DNA of 5,906 nucleotides from Ignavibacteriota bacterium (GCA_003135995.1 PNBM01000075.1:993-6898), one strand, 5' to 3'. Shown: positions 1 to 4,642, counted from the stretch's first letter. Notes: generated by a model from the letters alone, not told the origin. Program-made: numbers and translations.

Positions 1-1
1 T

Positions 2-28
2 CCCACAGATAAATCTGTGGGTTTTATT
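2..28. terminator. Rho-independent terminator-like hairpin at the window edge
   Basis: CCCACAGA (2-9) pairs perfectly with TCTGTGGG (14-21) around a four-base loop, and TTTTATT follows on the plus strand. This is a good intrinsic terminator for a plus-strand gene whose body lies left of the window. The rhodanese gene on the minus strand stops at 36, so the same hairpin could also end that transcript, but the bases that would form its U-tract are outside the window. It therefore probably marks a convergent gene junction. Confidence 0.6.
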
Positions 29-35
29 CAGAAAA

Positions 36-611
36 TTATTTATCAACCGGAAAGCCGGCATCTTCCCACTCTTTATAACCGCCGAGATATATATTCATAC
101 TATTATATCCGAGTTTTGCAATATCATATGCGAGGTCAATGCTTAATTCGCAATCGCCGCCTTTACAATAGCAAACGATTATTCCGTCCTTGTTATATTT
201 TTTAAGTACTTCGAGTTTCTGGTCTTTGGTTAATTTATGAAAATCCACATACGATATATTTATAGCGTTTTTTATGTGTCCCGCTTTATAGTCTTCTTCG
301 ACTCTTCCGTCTATGAAAAGCGCATTTTTATCATACAGTAACTTTGCAAAATTCAGTTTAATATTCTGGGGTTCATAGAATTTTTCATTTTCGTTCCAGT
401 GCGGTCTGTTCATCAAAGGTTTCTCTTTATTTGAAGCGGTATCAGTGGGATTGTTTTTAAATTCAGTCATCATTTTATCGCTATTTTCGGTTGAGTACCT
501 GTTCATATCCATAACAAGCGGAATGCCTTTCGGGCTGACCGCATTGACGATTAAAGCGAGAATGGAGCTGCCGATGAATATTATTAATATTTCTTTAAGA
601 GTCTTTTTCAT
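36..611 (-). CDS. Membrane-anchored rhodanese-like domain protein
   Basis: This 191-residue protein has an N-terminal hydrophobic segment (about residues 8-24) that fits an uncleaved anchor or signal peptide. A polar linker (about 30-85) follows, then one rhodanese domain (about 88-190). Family landmarks are DGR at 101-103, AGHI at 110-113, the strand IIVCYC ending in the presumed catalytic Cys149, and LGGYKEW at 176-182. Rhodaneses move sulfane sulfur through a cysteine persulfide; substrate and partner are unknown here, and the domain would probably sit on the outer side of the inner membrane. The active-site loop reads CKGGDCELS. It is about two residues longer than the usual CxxGxRS loop, lacks the arginine and carries a second cysteine, Cys154. 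Cys147 lies two residues before the catalytic one. The ATG at 609-611 is chosen because the anchor follows at once; no Shine-Dalgarno sequence precedes it. The gene lies 169 bp downstream of ruvB on the same strand, with terminator- and palindrome-like sequences between, so it is probably transcribed separately. Confidence 0.88.
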   Translation of the reverse strand: MKKTLKEILIIFIGSSILALIVNAVSPKGIPLVMDMNRYSTENSDKMMTEFKNNPTDTASNKEKPLMNRPHWNENEKFYEPQNIKLNFAKLLYDKNALFIDGRVEEDYKAGHIKNAINISYVDFHKLTKDQKLEVLKKYNKDGIIVCYCKGGDCELSIDLAYDIAKLGYNSMNIYLGGYKEWEDAGFPVDK

Positions 612-615
612 ATTA

Positions 616-623
616 CAAAAATA
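616..623 (-). promoter_or_regulatory. Possible Bacteroidota-type -7 box before the rhodanese gene
   Basis: The minus strand reads TATTTTTG, a full match to TAnnTTTG, only 4 nt from the ATG. If used, it would give a nearly leaderless mRNA. No clear -33 TTTG lies at the expected distance, and such boxes arise easily by chance in AT-rich DNA. Confidence 0.25.
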
Positions 624-650
624 AAGAATAAAATAACTTTAAGAAATTCT

Positions 651-673
651 AAAAAAAAGCCTTTATTTGAAGG
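651..673 (-). terminator. Weak terminator-like hairpin downstream of ruvB
   Basis: On the minus strand CCTT (673-670) can pair with AAGG (663-660) around a six-base loop, followed by C and eight T (658-651). The stem is only 4 bp. It is a plausible but weak end for the ruvB transcript, lying before the rhodanese start codon. Confidence 0.3.
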
Positions 674-727
674 GAGAAAATTAATTGATAAATATAAATA
701 TAAAGAAACAATATTCTTGTGTTTCGT

Positions 728-757
728 CTGGATTCCAGTTTCCGCTGGAATGACAAA
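728..757. repeat. REP-like palindromic element (GTCATTCC...GGAATCCAG type)
   Basis: ATTCCAG (732-738) and CTGGAAT (745-751) form a perfect 7-bp inverted repeat around a six-base spacer. On the minus strand the left flank reads TTTGTC and the right flank CCAG. This resembles dispersed palindromes of the GTCATTCC/GGAATCCAG type found in many bacterial genomes, including the Neisseria dRS3-like repeats. It lies 3' of ruvB (stop at 781-783), a usual place for REP-type repeats. Copy number in this genome cannot be judged from one window. Confidence 0.55.
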
Positions 758-780
758 ATCTTCTTAATTGTAGAGGTATT

Positions 781-1815
781 TTAAAACAGTGTGTCGCCCG
801 GGTCGGATTTTTTCTTTGTAATTTTTAAATGCTTATATGCAAGTGGTGTAGCTTCACGACCTTTTGGAGTTCTGCGAATAAATCCTTCAATAAGCAGAAA
901 AGGTTCATATACATCTTCCACGGTTCCGGGGTCTTCGCTGATAGAGGCAGCAATTGTTGAAAGACCGACAGGACCACCGTTATGTTTTAATATAATAGTT
1001 TCGAGAATTTTTTTATCGACTTTATCGAGTCCATATTCATCGACACCGAGTGATTCAAGTGCATAGTCGGAAATTTTTTTATCTATAGTACCGTCACCTT
1101 TCACGATTGCAAAATCCCTTGTCCGTCTGAGAAGCCTGTTCGCGATACGCGGAGTAGCACGGCTTCTTTTGGCAATTTCATAAGCACCCTCTTCCGTAAT
1201 TTTTATTTTCATTATTTTTGCGGAACGTTTCACGATATCGATTAGATTATCCGTGTTATAATAATCGAGGTGACACGTAATTCCGAATCTATCGAGCATT
1301 GGAGAAGAAATCAAGCCCTGCCTTGTAGTCGCTCCGATGAGCGTAAATTTATCGAGTTTAATTGGAATACTGCGCGCGGCGGGACCCTGGTCAATCATTA
1401 TATCGAGCTTAAATTCTTCCATTGCAGAATATAAAAACTCCTCAACAATTTTTGGTATGCGGTGAATTTCATCTATAAAAAGTATTTGTCCGCTTCTGAG
1501 TTTAGTCAGCATCCCGGCAAGGTCTCCGGGTTTTTCAATCACGGGACCTGAAGTAGATATTATTTCCGTTTTCAGTTCATTCGCTATGATATGTGCCAGC
1601 GTAGTTTTTCCCAACCCCGGAGGTCCTGTAAACAACACGTGGTCCAGTGATTCCTTTAACTGTTTCGAGCTTTCGATAAATACTTTCAGATTTTCTTTGA
1701 CTTTTTCCTGTCCGACGAATTCTTTGAAATCCTTAGGGCGAATCAAAGATGTAAAATTTTGTTCATCTTCGGGTAAAACTTCAGCTGTATTCAATCCTTT
1801 TCGCGGCTGCTTCAT
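781..1815 (-). CDS. ruvB: Holliday junction branch migration ATPase RuvB
   Basis: RuvB is the hexameric AAA+ motor that, with RuvA, drives branch migration of Holliday junctions before RuvC cleavage. From the ATG at 1813-1815 the protein has 344 residues, typical for the family. In that numbering the Walker A motif GPPGLGKT is at 64-71, Walker B LFIDEIH at 112-118 and sensor 1 GATTR at 161-165. The MLDRFG segment with its conserved arginine is near 173-178, and the sensor 2 region ATPRIANRLLRR at about 220-231. The C-terminal winged helix (about 280-329) carries GGPVGLSTIAASISEDPGT and the FIRRTPKGREAT signature. All key motifs are intact. An in-frame TTG at 1819-1821 would add two residues. 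I prefer the ATG because the extension has no conserved content and the TTG overlaps a TATTTG string. No ruvA or ruvC is visible nearby, which is common outside proteobacteria. Confidence 0.97.
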   Translation of the reverse strand: MKQPRKGLNTAEVLPEDEQNFTSLIRPKDFKEFVGQEKVKENLKVFIESSKQLKESLDHVLFTGPPGLGKTTLAHIIANELKTEIISTSGPVIEKPGDLAGMLTKLRSGQILFIDEIHRIPKIVEEFLYSAMEEFKLDIMIDQGPAARSIPIKLDKFTLIGATTRQGLISSPMLDRFGITCHLDYYNTDNLIDIVKRSAKIMKIKITEEGAYEIAKRSRATPRIANRLLRRTRDFAIVKGDGTIDKKISDYALESLGVDEYGLDKVDKKILETIILKHNGGPVGLSTIAASISEDPGTVEDVYEPFLLIEGFIRRTPKGREATPLAYKHLKITKKKSDPGDTLF

Positions 1816-1883
1816 ATACAAATACCAATTTTATTTTTTATTAATATTTATAAAAATACCGTTAATTTTGAATTTAAACAAAA

Positions 1884-1891
1884 CAAATATA
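1884..1891 (-). promoter_or_regulatory. Possible -7 box of the ruvB promoter
   Basis: The minus strand reads TATATTTG, a full match to TAnnTTTG, about 68 nt before the ruvB ATG. No convincing -33 TTTG is seen upstream, so this rests on one short element. Confidence 0.3.
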
Positions 1892-1933
1892 AATATGTAG
1901 AAACGATTTTTCCATAAAATCCTTTCCCGGACA

Positions 1934-1949
1934 AAATAAAATTTTATTT
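1934..1949. repeat. Perfect 16-bp AT-only palindrome
   Basis: AAATAAAATTTTATTT is a perfect inverted repeat with no spacer. It lies between ruvB and the plus-strand 31-codon ORF, so it could be an operator or a cruciform-prone site. With pure A/T content chance is a serious alternative. Confidence 0.3.
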
Positions 1950-1969
1950 AATCATAAAGTGTTCGTACT

Positions 1970-2065
1970 ATGATTTTTAAGATTTTAACTTTATTCTTTT
2001 TTTCCGTCATATTATATCTCTGTTTTTATTCCGTTATTACGCTATTTATAGCTAAAAACGCATAA
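1970..2065 (+). CDS. Possible 31-residue single-pass membrane microprotein
   Basis: An ATG at 1970-1972 opens 31 codons ending in TAA (2063-2065). The product is almost entirely hydrophobic: MIFKILTLFFFSVILYLC, then FYSVITLFIAKNA, with one lysine near the N terminus and one near the C terminus. This fits one transmembrane helix. Size and composition resemble small membrane stress proteins and type I toxin peptides in general, but nothing identifies a family. There is no Shine-Dalgarno sequence, as for every other gene here, so that does not count against it. T-rich DNA readily makes hydrophobic ORFs by chance, so the call is tentative. Confidence 0.25.
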   Translation: MIFKILTLFFFSVILYLCFYSVITLFIAKNA

Positions 2066-2203
2066 AATTAACTTATCTGTTTTGGTATTATATTTGCAAT
2101 TATATATTTACGTAGTTAATTATTTAATTTAAAAAGGGGATAATATAGCAAAAAGAACAAAACGAAAAATTAATTTAACAGTGTGTTTCATTAATAAAGA
2201 GAA
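2066..2203 (+). other. Gene-free A/T-rich stretch with a possible -7 box
   Basis: No ORF with a standard start codon was found. TATATTTG at 2089-2096 fully matches TAnnTTTG and could start a transcript near 2100 that runs into the structured element at 2204-2340. AAAAAGGGGAT (2131-2141) closely resembles AAAAAAGGGAT (2206-2216) in that element and could pair with the same 3' strand. Confidence 0.3.
2089..2096 (+). promoter_or_regulatory. Possible -7 box upstream of the structured RNA
   Basis: TATATTTG matches TAnnTTTG exactly. It is identical to the boxes before ruvB and before the 48-codon ORF. No -33 TTTG stands at the usual distance; a TTTG at 2081-2084 is too close. Confidence 0.3.
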
Positions 2204-2340
2204 GTAAAAAAGGGATTGTGGGATTGAATTTTTACAAACAGGTATAACTGCCAAATATCTTATATTCTGATGCAGTGAATTTATAAAGATTGTAATTCAG
2301 AATTATCATTCACTCAAAACCGCATTCCCTTATTTTTCTT
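2204..2340 (+). ncRNA. Candidate structured RNA, family unknown
   Basis: The two ends pair over a long stem: AAGGGATTGTGG (2210-2221) with CCGCATTCCCTT (2320-2331), twelve positions with one T-T mismatch and one G-T wobble. After a 2x2 internal loop the stem continues as TTGA (2224-2227) with TCAA (2314-2317). Inside, AGTGAAT (2274-2280) pairs perfectly with ATTCACT (2308-2314), which competes for T2314. The 3' stem strand runs into TTATTTTTCTT, a terminator-like U-rich tail. The wobble would be an A-C clash on the minus strand, so plus-strand transcription is favoured. The layout (long closing stem, open middle, apical hairpin) faintly recalls 6S RNA, but it is short and asymmetric, and I see no motif of 6S, SRP, RNase P or tmRNA. 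It could also be a cis-acting leader for the ORF at 2382. Confidence 0.4.
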
Positions 2341-2381
2341 CTAAACCTTGTTCAATATTTTGTTAATTAAGAAAAAAAAAT

Positions 2382-2534
2382 ATGAATATAGAAACAATAT
2401 ACAATGATTACCGCTGGCGCCCGACTGATGGGGATTACAATAAGGATGGTGAAATAAATAGAAGAGTTCCTTTATCTAAAAAATTAAAAAAAGTTATTTT
2501 TAATCTTCTCGGTTATTTAAAATGTTTATTTTAA
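2382..2534 (+). CDS. Possible 50-residue hypothetical protein with an EF-hand-like loop
   Basis: An ATG at 2382-2384 opens 50 codons ending in TAA at 2532-2534. The N-terminal half is polar and aromatic (YNDYRWRPTDGDYNKDGEIN). The C-terminal half is a cationic, then hydrophobic helix-like stretch (LSKKLKKVIFNLLGYLKC). Residues 18-26 (DYNKDGEIN) fit the first nine positions of a calcium-binding EF-hand or dockerin loop (DxNxDGxIN). The acidic residue expected at position 12 of the loop is a valine, so binding is doubtful. The 5' half is clearly richer in G+C than the DNA around it, which supports coding. The ORF lies 41 nt past the U-tract of the candidate RNA. Family not recognised. Confidence 0.42.
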   Translation: MNIETIYNDYRWRPTDGDYNKDGEINRRVPLSKKLKKVIFNLLGYLKCLF

Positions 2535-2711
2535 ATCTGAATTTACCAGCTTTTTTTATTTTATATGTTGAATAAATATTTCCTGCCTGCAATACTCAAT
2601 TGATACATTTCCGGCAAATAACTAAATTGTTATCAAATAAGAAGTTTTTATAATCTATTATAAAATATCGCAACATTATTACGGTTATTTTAATACAAAA
2701 CAAAAATAATT
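2535..2711 (+). other. Intergenic leader region of the membrane protein gene
   Basis: This 177-bp stretch is AT-rich with no ORF above about 15 codons. TATAAT-like strings occur near 2650-2670, but no clear TAnnTTTG box or Shine-Dalgarno sequence precedes the ATG at 2712. I see no repeat or hairpin of note. Confidence 0.3.
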
Positions 2712-3152
2712 ATGGAGAAGAACGGAACATTAGTAAAGAAAATAGATATTTTGCTGATTGCGCGCAGGATAAGATTTTTAGGAATTGCGATAACTGTTGG
2801 AATAATTCTGATTTATTCGCTGGGGTTATTTGTTTCTTCAAATTACGTAAATAAAGAGCTTAGCTCGTTCAATCTTTTATCGCTTGCTATCGTTGCCTTT
2901 TTTTGTTTTCCTTCGTTTTTTATAAAAAAATTTCTTTTCAAAAAAATAAATTCAAAAAATTTCGCGACAGCATATTTCAATGCACACCTGGTACCATTTG
3001 CATTATGCGATTTGGGCGGACTTTTCTGTATTACGACAAATCTTTTCGTAAATCAGAATATTATATATGCAACAACGGGATTGATTGTTGCGGTTATGTT
3101 TTTAATTATTAACTTTCCGGGATTTAACGACTACGACAGCCTGAACTTATAG
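2712..3152 (+). CDS. Four-helix integral membrane protein of unknown function
   Basis: This 146-residue protein has four hydrophobic segments at about residues 23-43, 53-76, 90-112 and 116-135. Basic clusters at the N terminus (KK, RRIR) and after helix 2 (KK, KK) predict that both ends face the cytoplasm. Helix 3 contains ALCDLGGLFCI, an AL-acidic-G pattern, and helix 4 ends in NFPGF. Together they recall small uncharacterised four-helix membrane proteins of Bacteroidota with an ALxE...G motif and a final (F/H)P turn, sometimes compared to ATP synthase subunit c. That resemblance is from memory and weak. No catalytic residues are apparent. The gene stands alone, converging on the DUF3127 gene across a repeat array, and has no Shine-Dalgarno sequence. 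Confidence 0.75.
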   Translation: MEKNGTLVKKIDILLIARRIRFLGIAITVGIILIYSLGLFVSSNYVNKELSSFNLLSLAIVAFFCFPSFFIKKFLFKKINSKNFATAYFNAHLVPFALCDLGGLFCITTNLFVNQNIIYATTGLIVAVMFLIINFPGFNDYDSLNL

Positions 3153-3154
3153 CC

Positions 3155-3230
3155 CACTGATTAAGTTGATTTCACTGATTACACTGATCTTAAACACTGA
3201 TTTATTTGATTACACTGATTACGCAGATAT
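3155..3230 (+). repeat. 9-bp-period tandem array, consensus CACTGATTA
   Basis: Two blocks of four 9-bp units (3155-3190 and 3195-3230) are separated by TAAA. Units include CACTGATTA, AGTTGATTT and CACTGATCT, with GAT kept in the middle of all eight and exact CACTGAT in five. The array starts 3 bp after the stop codon of the membrane protein gene. It is not coding, since stop codons recur in it. Phased repeats of this style occur in intergenic DNA of Bacteroidota; their function is unknown. Confidence 0.75.
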
Positions 3231-3264
3231 TAATCATTAATAAAGATTTATAGTTAATGATGGT

Positions 3265-3300
3265 TTAATCGGCGAAATCAAAGAAATCAATTTAATCAAT
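3265..3300 (-). repeat. Inverted partner array of four 9-bp units
   Basis: Read on the minus strand this is ATTGATTAA, ATTGATTTC, TTTGATTTC and GCCGATTAA. It is an inverted copy of the array at 3155-3188, about 26 of 33 positions identical, and abuts the DUF3127 stop codon (3303-3305). The two arms could fold into a long imperfect hairpin between convergent genes and act as a two-way terminator or mRNA 3'-end stabiliser. Confidence 0.65.
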
Positions 3301-3302
3301 GA

Positions 3303-3644
3303 TTAGAACGGTGGTTCGTCACCGGGTGGAATAAAGTCATCGACATCTTCGACAGATGCAGAGCCATCCTGTTTTTCAAGCTTCCATGCCCGAAGAGTTG
3401 TGAAATATGTTTTTTCTCCCTGAGGATTTGTCCAGGGTCTTCCGGTTAAATCGAAGCTAACATCAACTACGTCACCAATCCTGTATGAGTCAAGCATCCC
3501 GCAATTATCCTGAATGAATTCGAATTTTATGAACTGAGGGTATTTCGGATTATCGGCATACTCAACTACGAATTCACGTTTTTGAAATGTTCCGGTCACT
3601 TGTTTGGTCGGATAAATTTCGGTTAATTTACCTTTTATGTTCAT
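3303..3644 (-). CDS. DUF3127 domain protein with SSB-like C-terminal tip
   Basis: This 113-residue protein matches the DUF3127 pattern: N-terminal MNIKGKLTEIYPT, a KREFVVE strand, YPQFIKFEFIQD, a YRIGDVVDVSFDLTGR segment and the closing TTLRAWKLEK near residue 91. These fit an OB-like beta barrel. The tail (about 98-113) is acidic, VEDVDDFIPPGDEPPF. It resembles the DDDIPF tip with which bacterial single-stranded DNA-binding protein recruits repair and replication proteins. A role in ssDNA binding or genome maintenance is therefore an inference, not established for the family. The length is normal. The ATG at 3642-3644 begins the conserved first strand. A 48-codon ORF ends 11 nt upstream and probably shares the transcript. 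No Shine-Dalgarno sequence. Confidence 0.87.
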   Translation of the reverse strand: MNIKGKLTEIYPTKQVTGTFQKREFVVEYADNPKYPQFIKFEFIQDNCGMLDSYRIGDVVDVSFDLTGRPWTNPQGEKTYFTTLRAWKLEKQDGSASVEDVDDFIPPGDEPPF

Positions 3645-3655
3645 ATGAAAAAATT

Positions 3656-3802
3656 TTATTTAATTCGTATATTTATTTTGCTTTCCATTTGTAACCATAG
3701 AATATCCAGTTTTTCGCGTGTGGTCATTTTTGACAGAGGTTTTTCGTTTTGAACGTCGATGATTTTGTCAGGTTTTTTTTCTTTTAGTATTCTTTTTTTC
3801 AT
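3656..3802 (-). CDS. Possible 48-residue charged small protein, co-transcribed with the DUF3127 gene
   Basis: On the minus strand an ATG at 3800-3802 opens 48 codons ending in TAA at 3656-3658. The product starts MKKRILKEKKPDKIIDV and continues with KPLSKMTTREKLDILWLQMES, a charged, helix-prone sequence quite unlike chance translation of T-rich DNA. It stops 11 nt before the DUF3127 start, on the same strand, which suggests a two-gene operon. A full TAnnTTTG box lies about 62 nt upstream of its ATG. The family is not recognised. Without this ORF the 356-bp gap between DUF3127 and aat would hold no gene. Confidence 0.5.
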   Translation of the reverse strand: MKKRILKEKKPDKIIDVQNEKPLSKMTTREKLDILWLQMESKINIRIK

Positions 3803-3864
3803 TTATTAAAAAATTAAAATGGTCATCTATATTTTTATCTTTGTAAAAACGTATAATGATATTA

Positions 3865-3872
3865 CAAATATA
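3865..3872 (-). promoter_or_regulatory. Possible -7 box for the small-ORF/DUF3127 unit
   Basis: The minus strand reads TATATTTG, matching TAnnTTTG, about 62 nt before the ATG of the 48-codon ORF. No clear -33 TTTG is visible at the usual spacing. Confidence 0.3.
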
Positions 3873-3925
3873 GCTTAGTTAAATTTATAATGAAAAGTAA
3901 AAATAATTAAATGTTTCTTATAATT

Positions 3926-3953
3926 CTGAATGCTGAATGTTGAATTCTGAATT
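3926..3953 (+). repeat. 7-bp-period tandem array, four units
   Basis: Four consecutive 7-bp units: CTGAATG, CTGAATG, TTGAATT and CTGAATT. The array lies in the gap between the small ORF upstream of DUF3127 and the 3' end of aat, next to a 9-bp array. TGAAT is kept in all four units. Confidence 0.7.
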
Positions 3954-3964
3954 AAAAGAGCATA

Positions 3965-4000
3965 ATTTTACAAATTTTATGAATTTTACGAATTTTAAAA
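3965..4000 (+). repeat. 9-bp-period tandem array, four units, abutting the aat stop codon
   Basis: Four consecutive units: ATTTTACAA, ATTTTATGA, ATTTTACGA and ATTTTAAAA. The array ends exactly at the base before the aat stop codon (TTA at 4001-4003). On the minus strand it begins the 3' untranslated region of aat. ATTTTA is kept in every unit. The same 9-bp period appears with a different core at 3155-3300. Confidence 0.7.
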
Positions 4001-4612
4001 TTAATATTTAAAAATTCTCTTTATTTTCATTGCTTTTTCTAATTTTTGAAGGTAATCCTGTTTTGAAATGTGAACGGCGCCGAATGTTTTAAAGACCGGC
4101 GTAATCATTTGAATATCGAAAAGGAGATAACCGTTTTGTTTTAAAATTTCATAAAGTCTAACCACGCATACTTTCGACGCATCTTTTTCAATATGGAACA
4201 TCGATTCACCGAAGAAGGCGCCGTTTAAAGCAATTCCATATAATCCTCCTACGAGTCGGTTATTTTTCCACGCTTCGACGCAATGTGCAAAACCGAGATT
4301 ATATAGTTCGGTATAGACATCAATAATTATTTTATTTATCCAGGTTTCATTTCTATTTGCACAATTTAAAATAACATTTTCGAAATCAGTATCGATTCTG
4401 ACTTCATATAATTTTTTTTTCAATATCTGTTTCAGTGAGCGTGAAATATGAATTCCTTCGATATCTTTTCCCATAGGCATTATTCCTCTCGGTTCCGCTT
4501 CATACCAGTCAACGGAATATTTTGAATCGCCCATCGGGAACACGCCGTTAGAATATCCTGTCAGCATCTGTTCAGGGAGCAGTTTGTTTATTTTAGTAGT
4601 AAGATTCTTCAT
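4001..4612 (-). CDS. aat: Leucyl/phenylalanyl-tRNA--protein transferase
   Basis: Aat adds Leu or Phe from aminoacyl-tRNA to proteins starting with Arg or Lys in the cytoplasm, making N-degrons that ClpS delivers to ClpAP. This copy has 203 residues, within the family range (E. coli about 234). Conserved blocks in order are GYSNGVFPMGD (19-29), VDWYEAEPRGIMPM (34-47), IHISRSLKQ (54-62), the TWI motif (90-92) and LGFAHCVEAW (106-115). Then come VGGLYGIALNGAFFGESMF (121-139) with the diagnostic GESMF, and LFDIQMITP (164-172) followed by TFGAVHISKQDYL (176-188). Two deviations stand out: the common WYSPDPR is WYEAEPR, and the histidine usual in the HLxSLGA stretch is a valine. The ATG at 4610-4612 gives an N terminus of normal family length. 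No clp gene is in view. Confidence 0.93.
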   Translation of the reverse strand: MKNLTTKINKLLPEQMLTGYSNGVFPMGDSKYSVDWYEAEPRGIMPMGKDIEGIHISRSLKQILKKKLYEVRIDTDFENVILNCANRNETWINKIIIDVYTELYNLGFAHCVEAWKNNRLVGGLYGIALNGAFFGESMFHIEKDASKVCVVRLYEILKQNGYLLFDIQMITPVFKTFGAVHISKQDYLQKLEKAMKIKRIFKY

Positions 4613-4634
4613 AGACTTAAAAATGCTGAACTTA

Positions 4635-4642
4635 CAAATTTA
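4635..4642 (-). promoter_or_regulatory. Possible aat promoter -7 box
   Basis: The minus strand reads TAAATTTG, matching TAnnTTTG, 22 nt before the aat ATG. A TTTG on the minus strand at 4670-4667 could be the -33 element, but the 24-nt gap is longer than the usual 19-21. Confidence 0.35.

Noticed and set aside
17..205. Plus-strand ORF of 62 codons at the left edge
   Set aside because: It is antisense to the catalytic part of the rhodanese gene and overlaps the terminator hairpin.
791..1066. Plus-strand ORF of 91 codons
   Set aside because: It lies wholly within ruvB on the other strand, and its product has no family features.
1586..1900. Plus-strand ORF of 104 codons over the ruvB start
   Set aside because: It is mostly antisense to the conserved N-terminal part of ruvB and has no recognisable content.
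2145..2207. A reading frame giving IAKRTKRKINLTV... after a GGGGA string, looking like the start of a small basic protein
   Set aside because: The only codon at the start position is ATA, a stop lies in frame just upstream, and it would end after 20 codons. Chance or a decayed gene is more likely.
2204..2340. tRNA, tmRNA or SRP RNA gene in the long gap
   Set aside because: No T-loop GGTTCRA, no tag-peptide frame with a tRNA-like end, and no conserved SRP loop could be found.
2903..3112. Plus-strand ORF of 69 codons
   Set aside because: It is an out-of-frame overlap inside the four-helix membrane protein gene.
3155..3300. CRISPR-like array in the repeated CACTGAT region
   Set aside because: Units are 9 bp without spacers and are inexact; there are no 25-40 bp repeats and no cas genes.
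3836..3843. TATCTTTG on the plus strand, a full TAnnTTTG match
   Set aside because: No plus-strand ORF or structured RNA follows before the repeats and the 3' end of aat, so it is probably chance.
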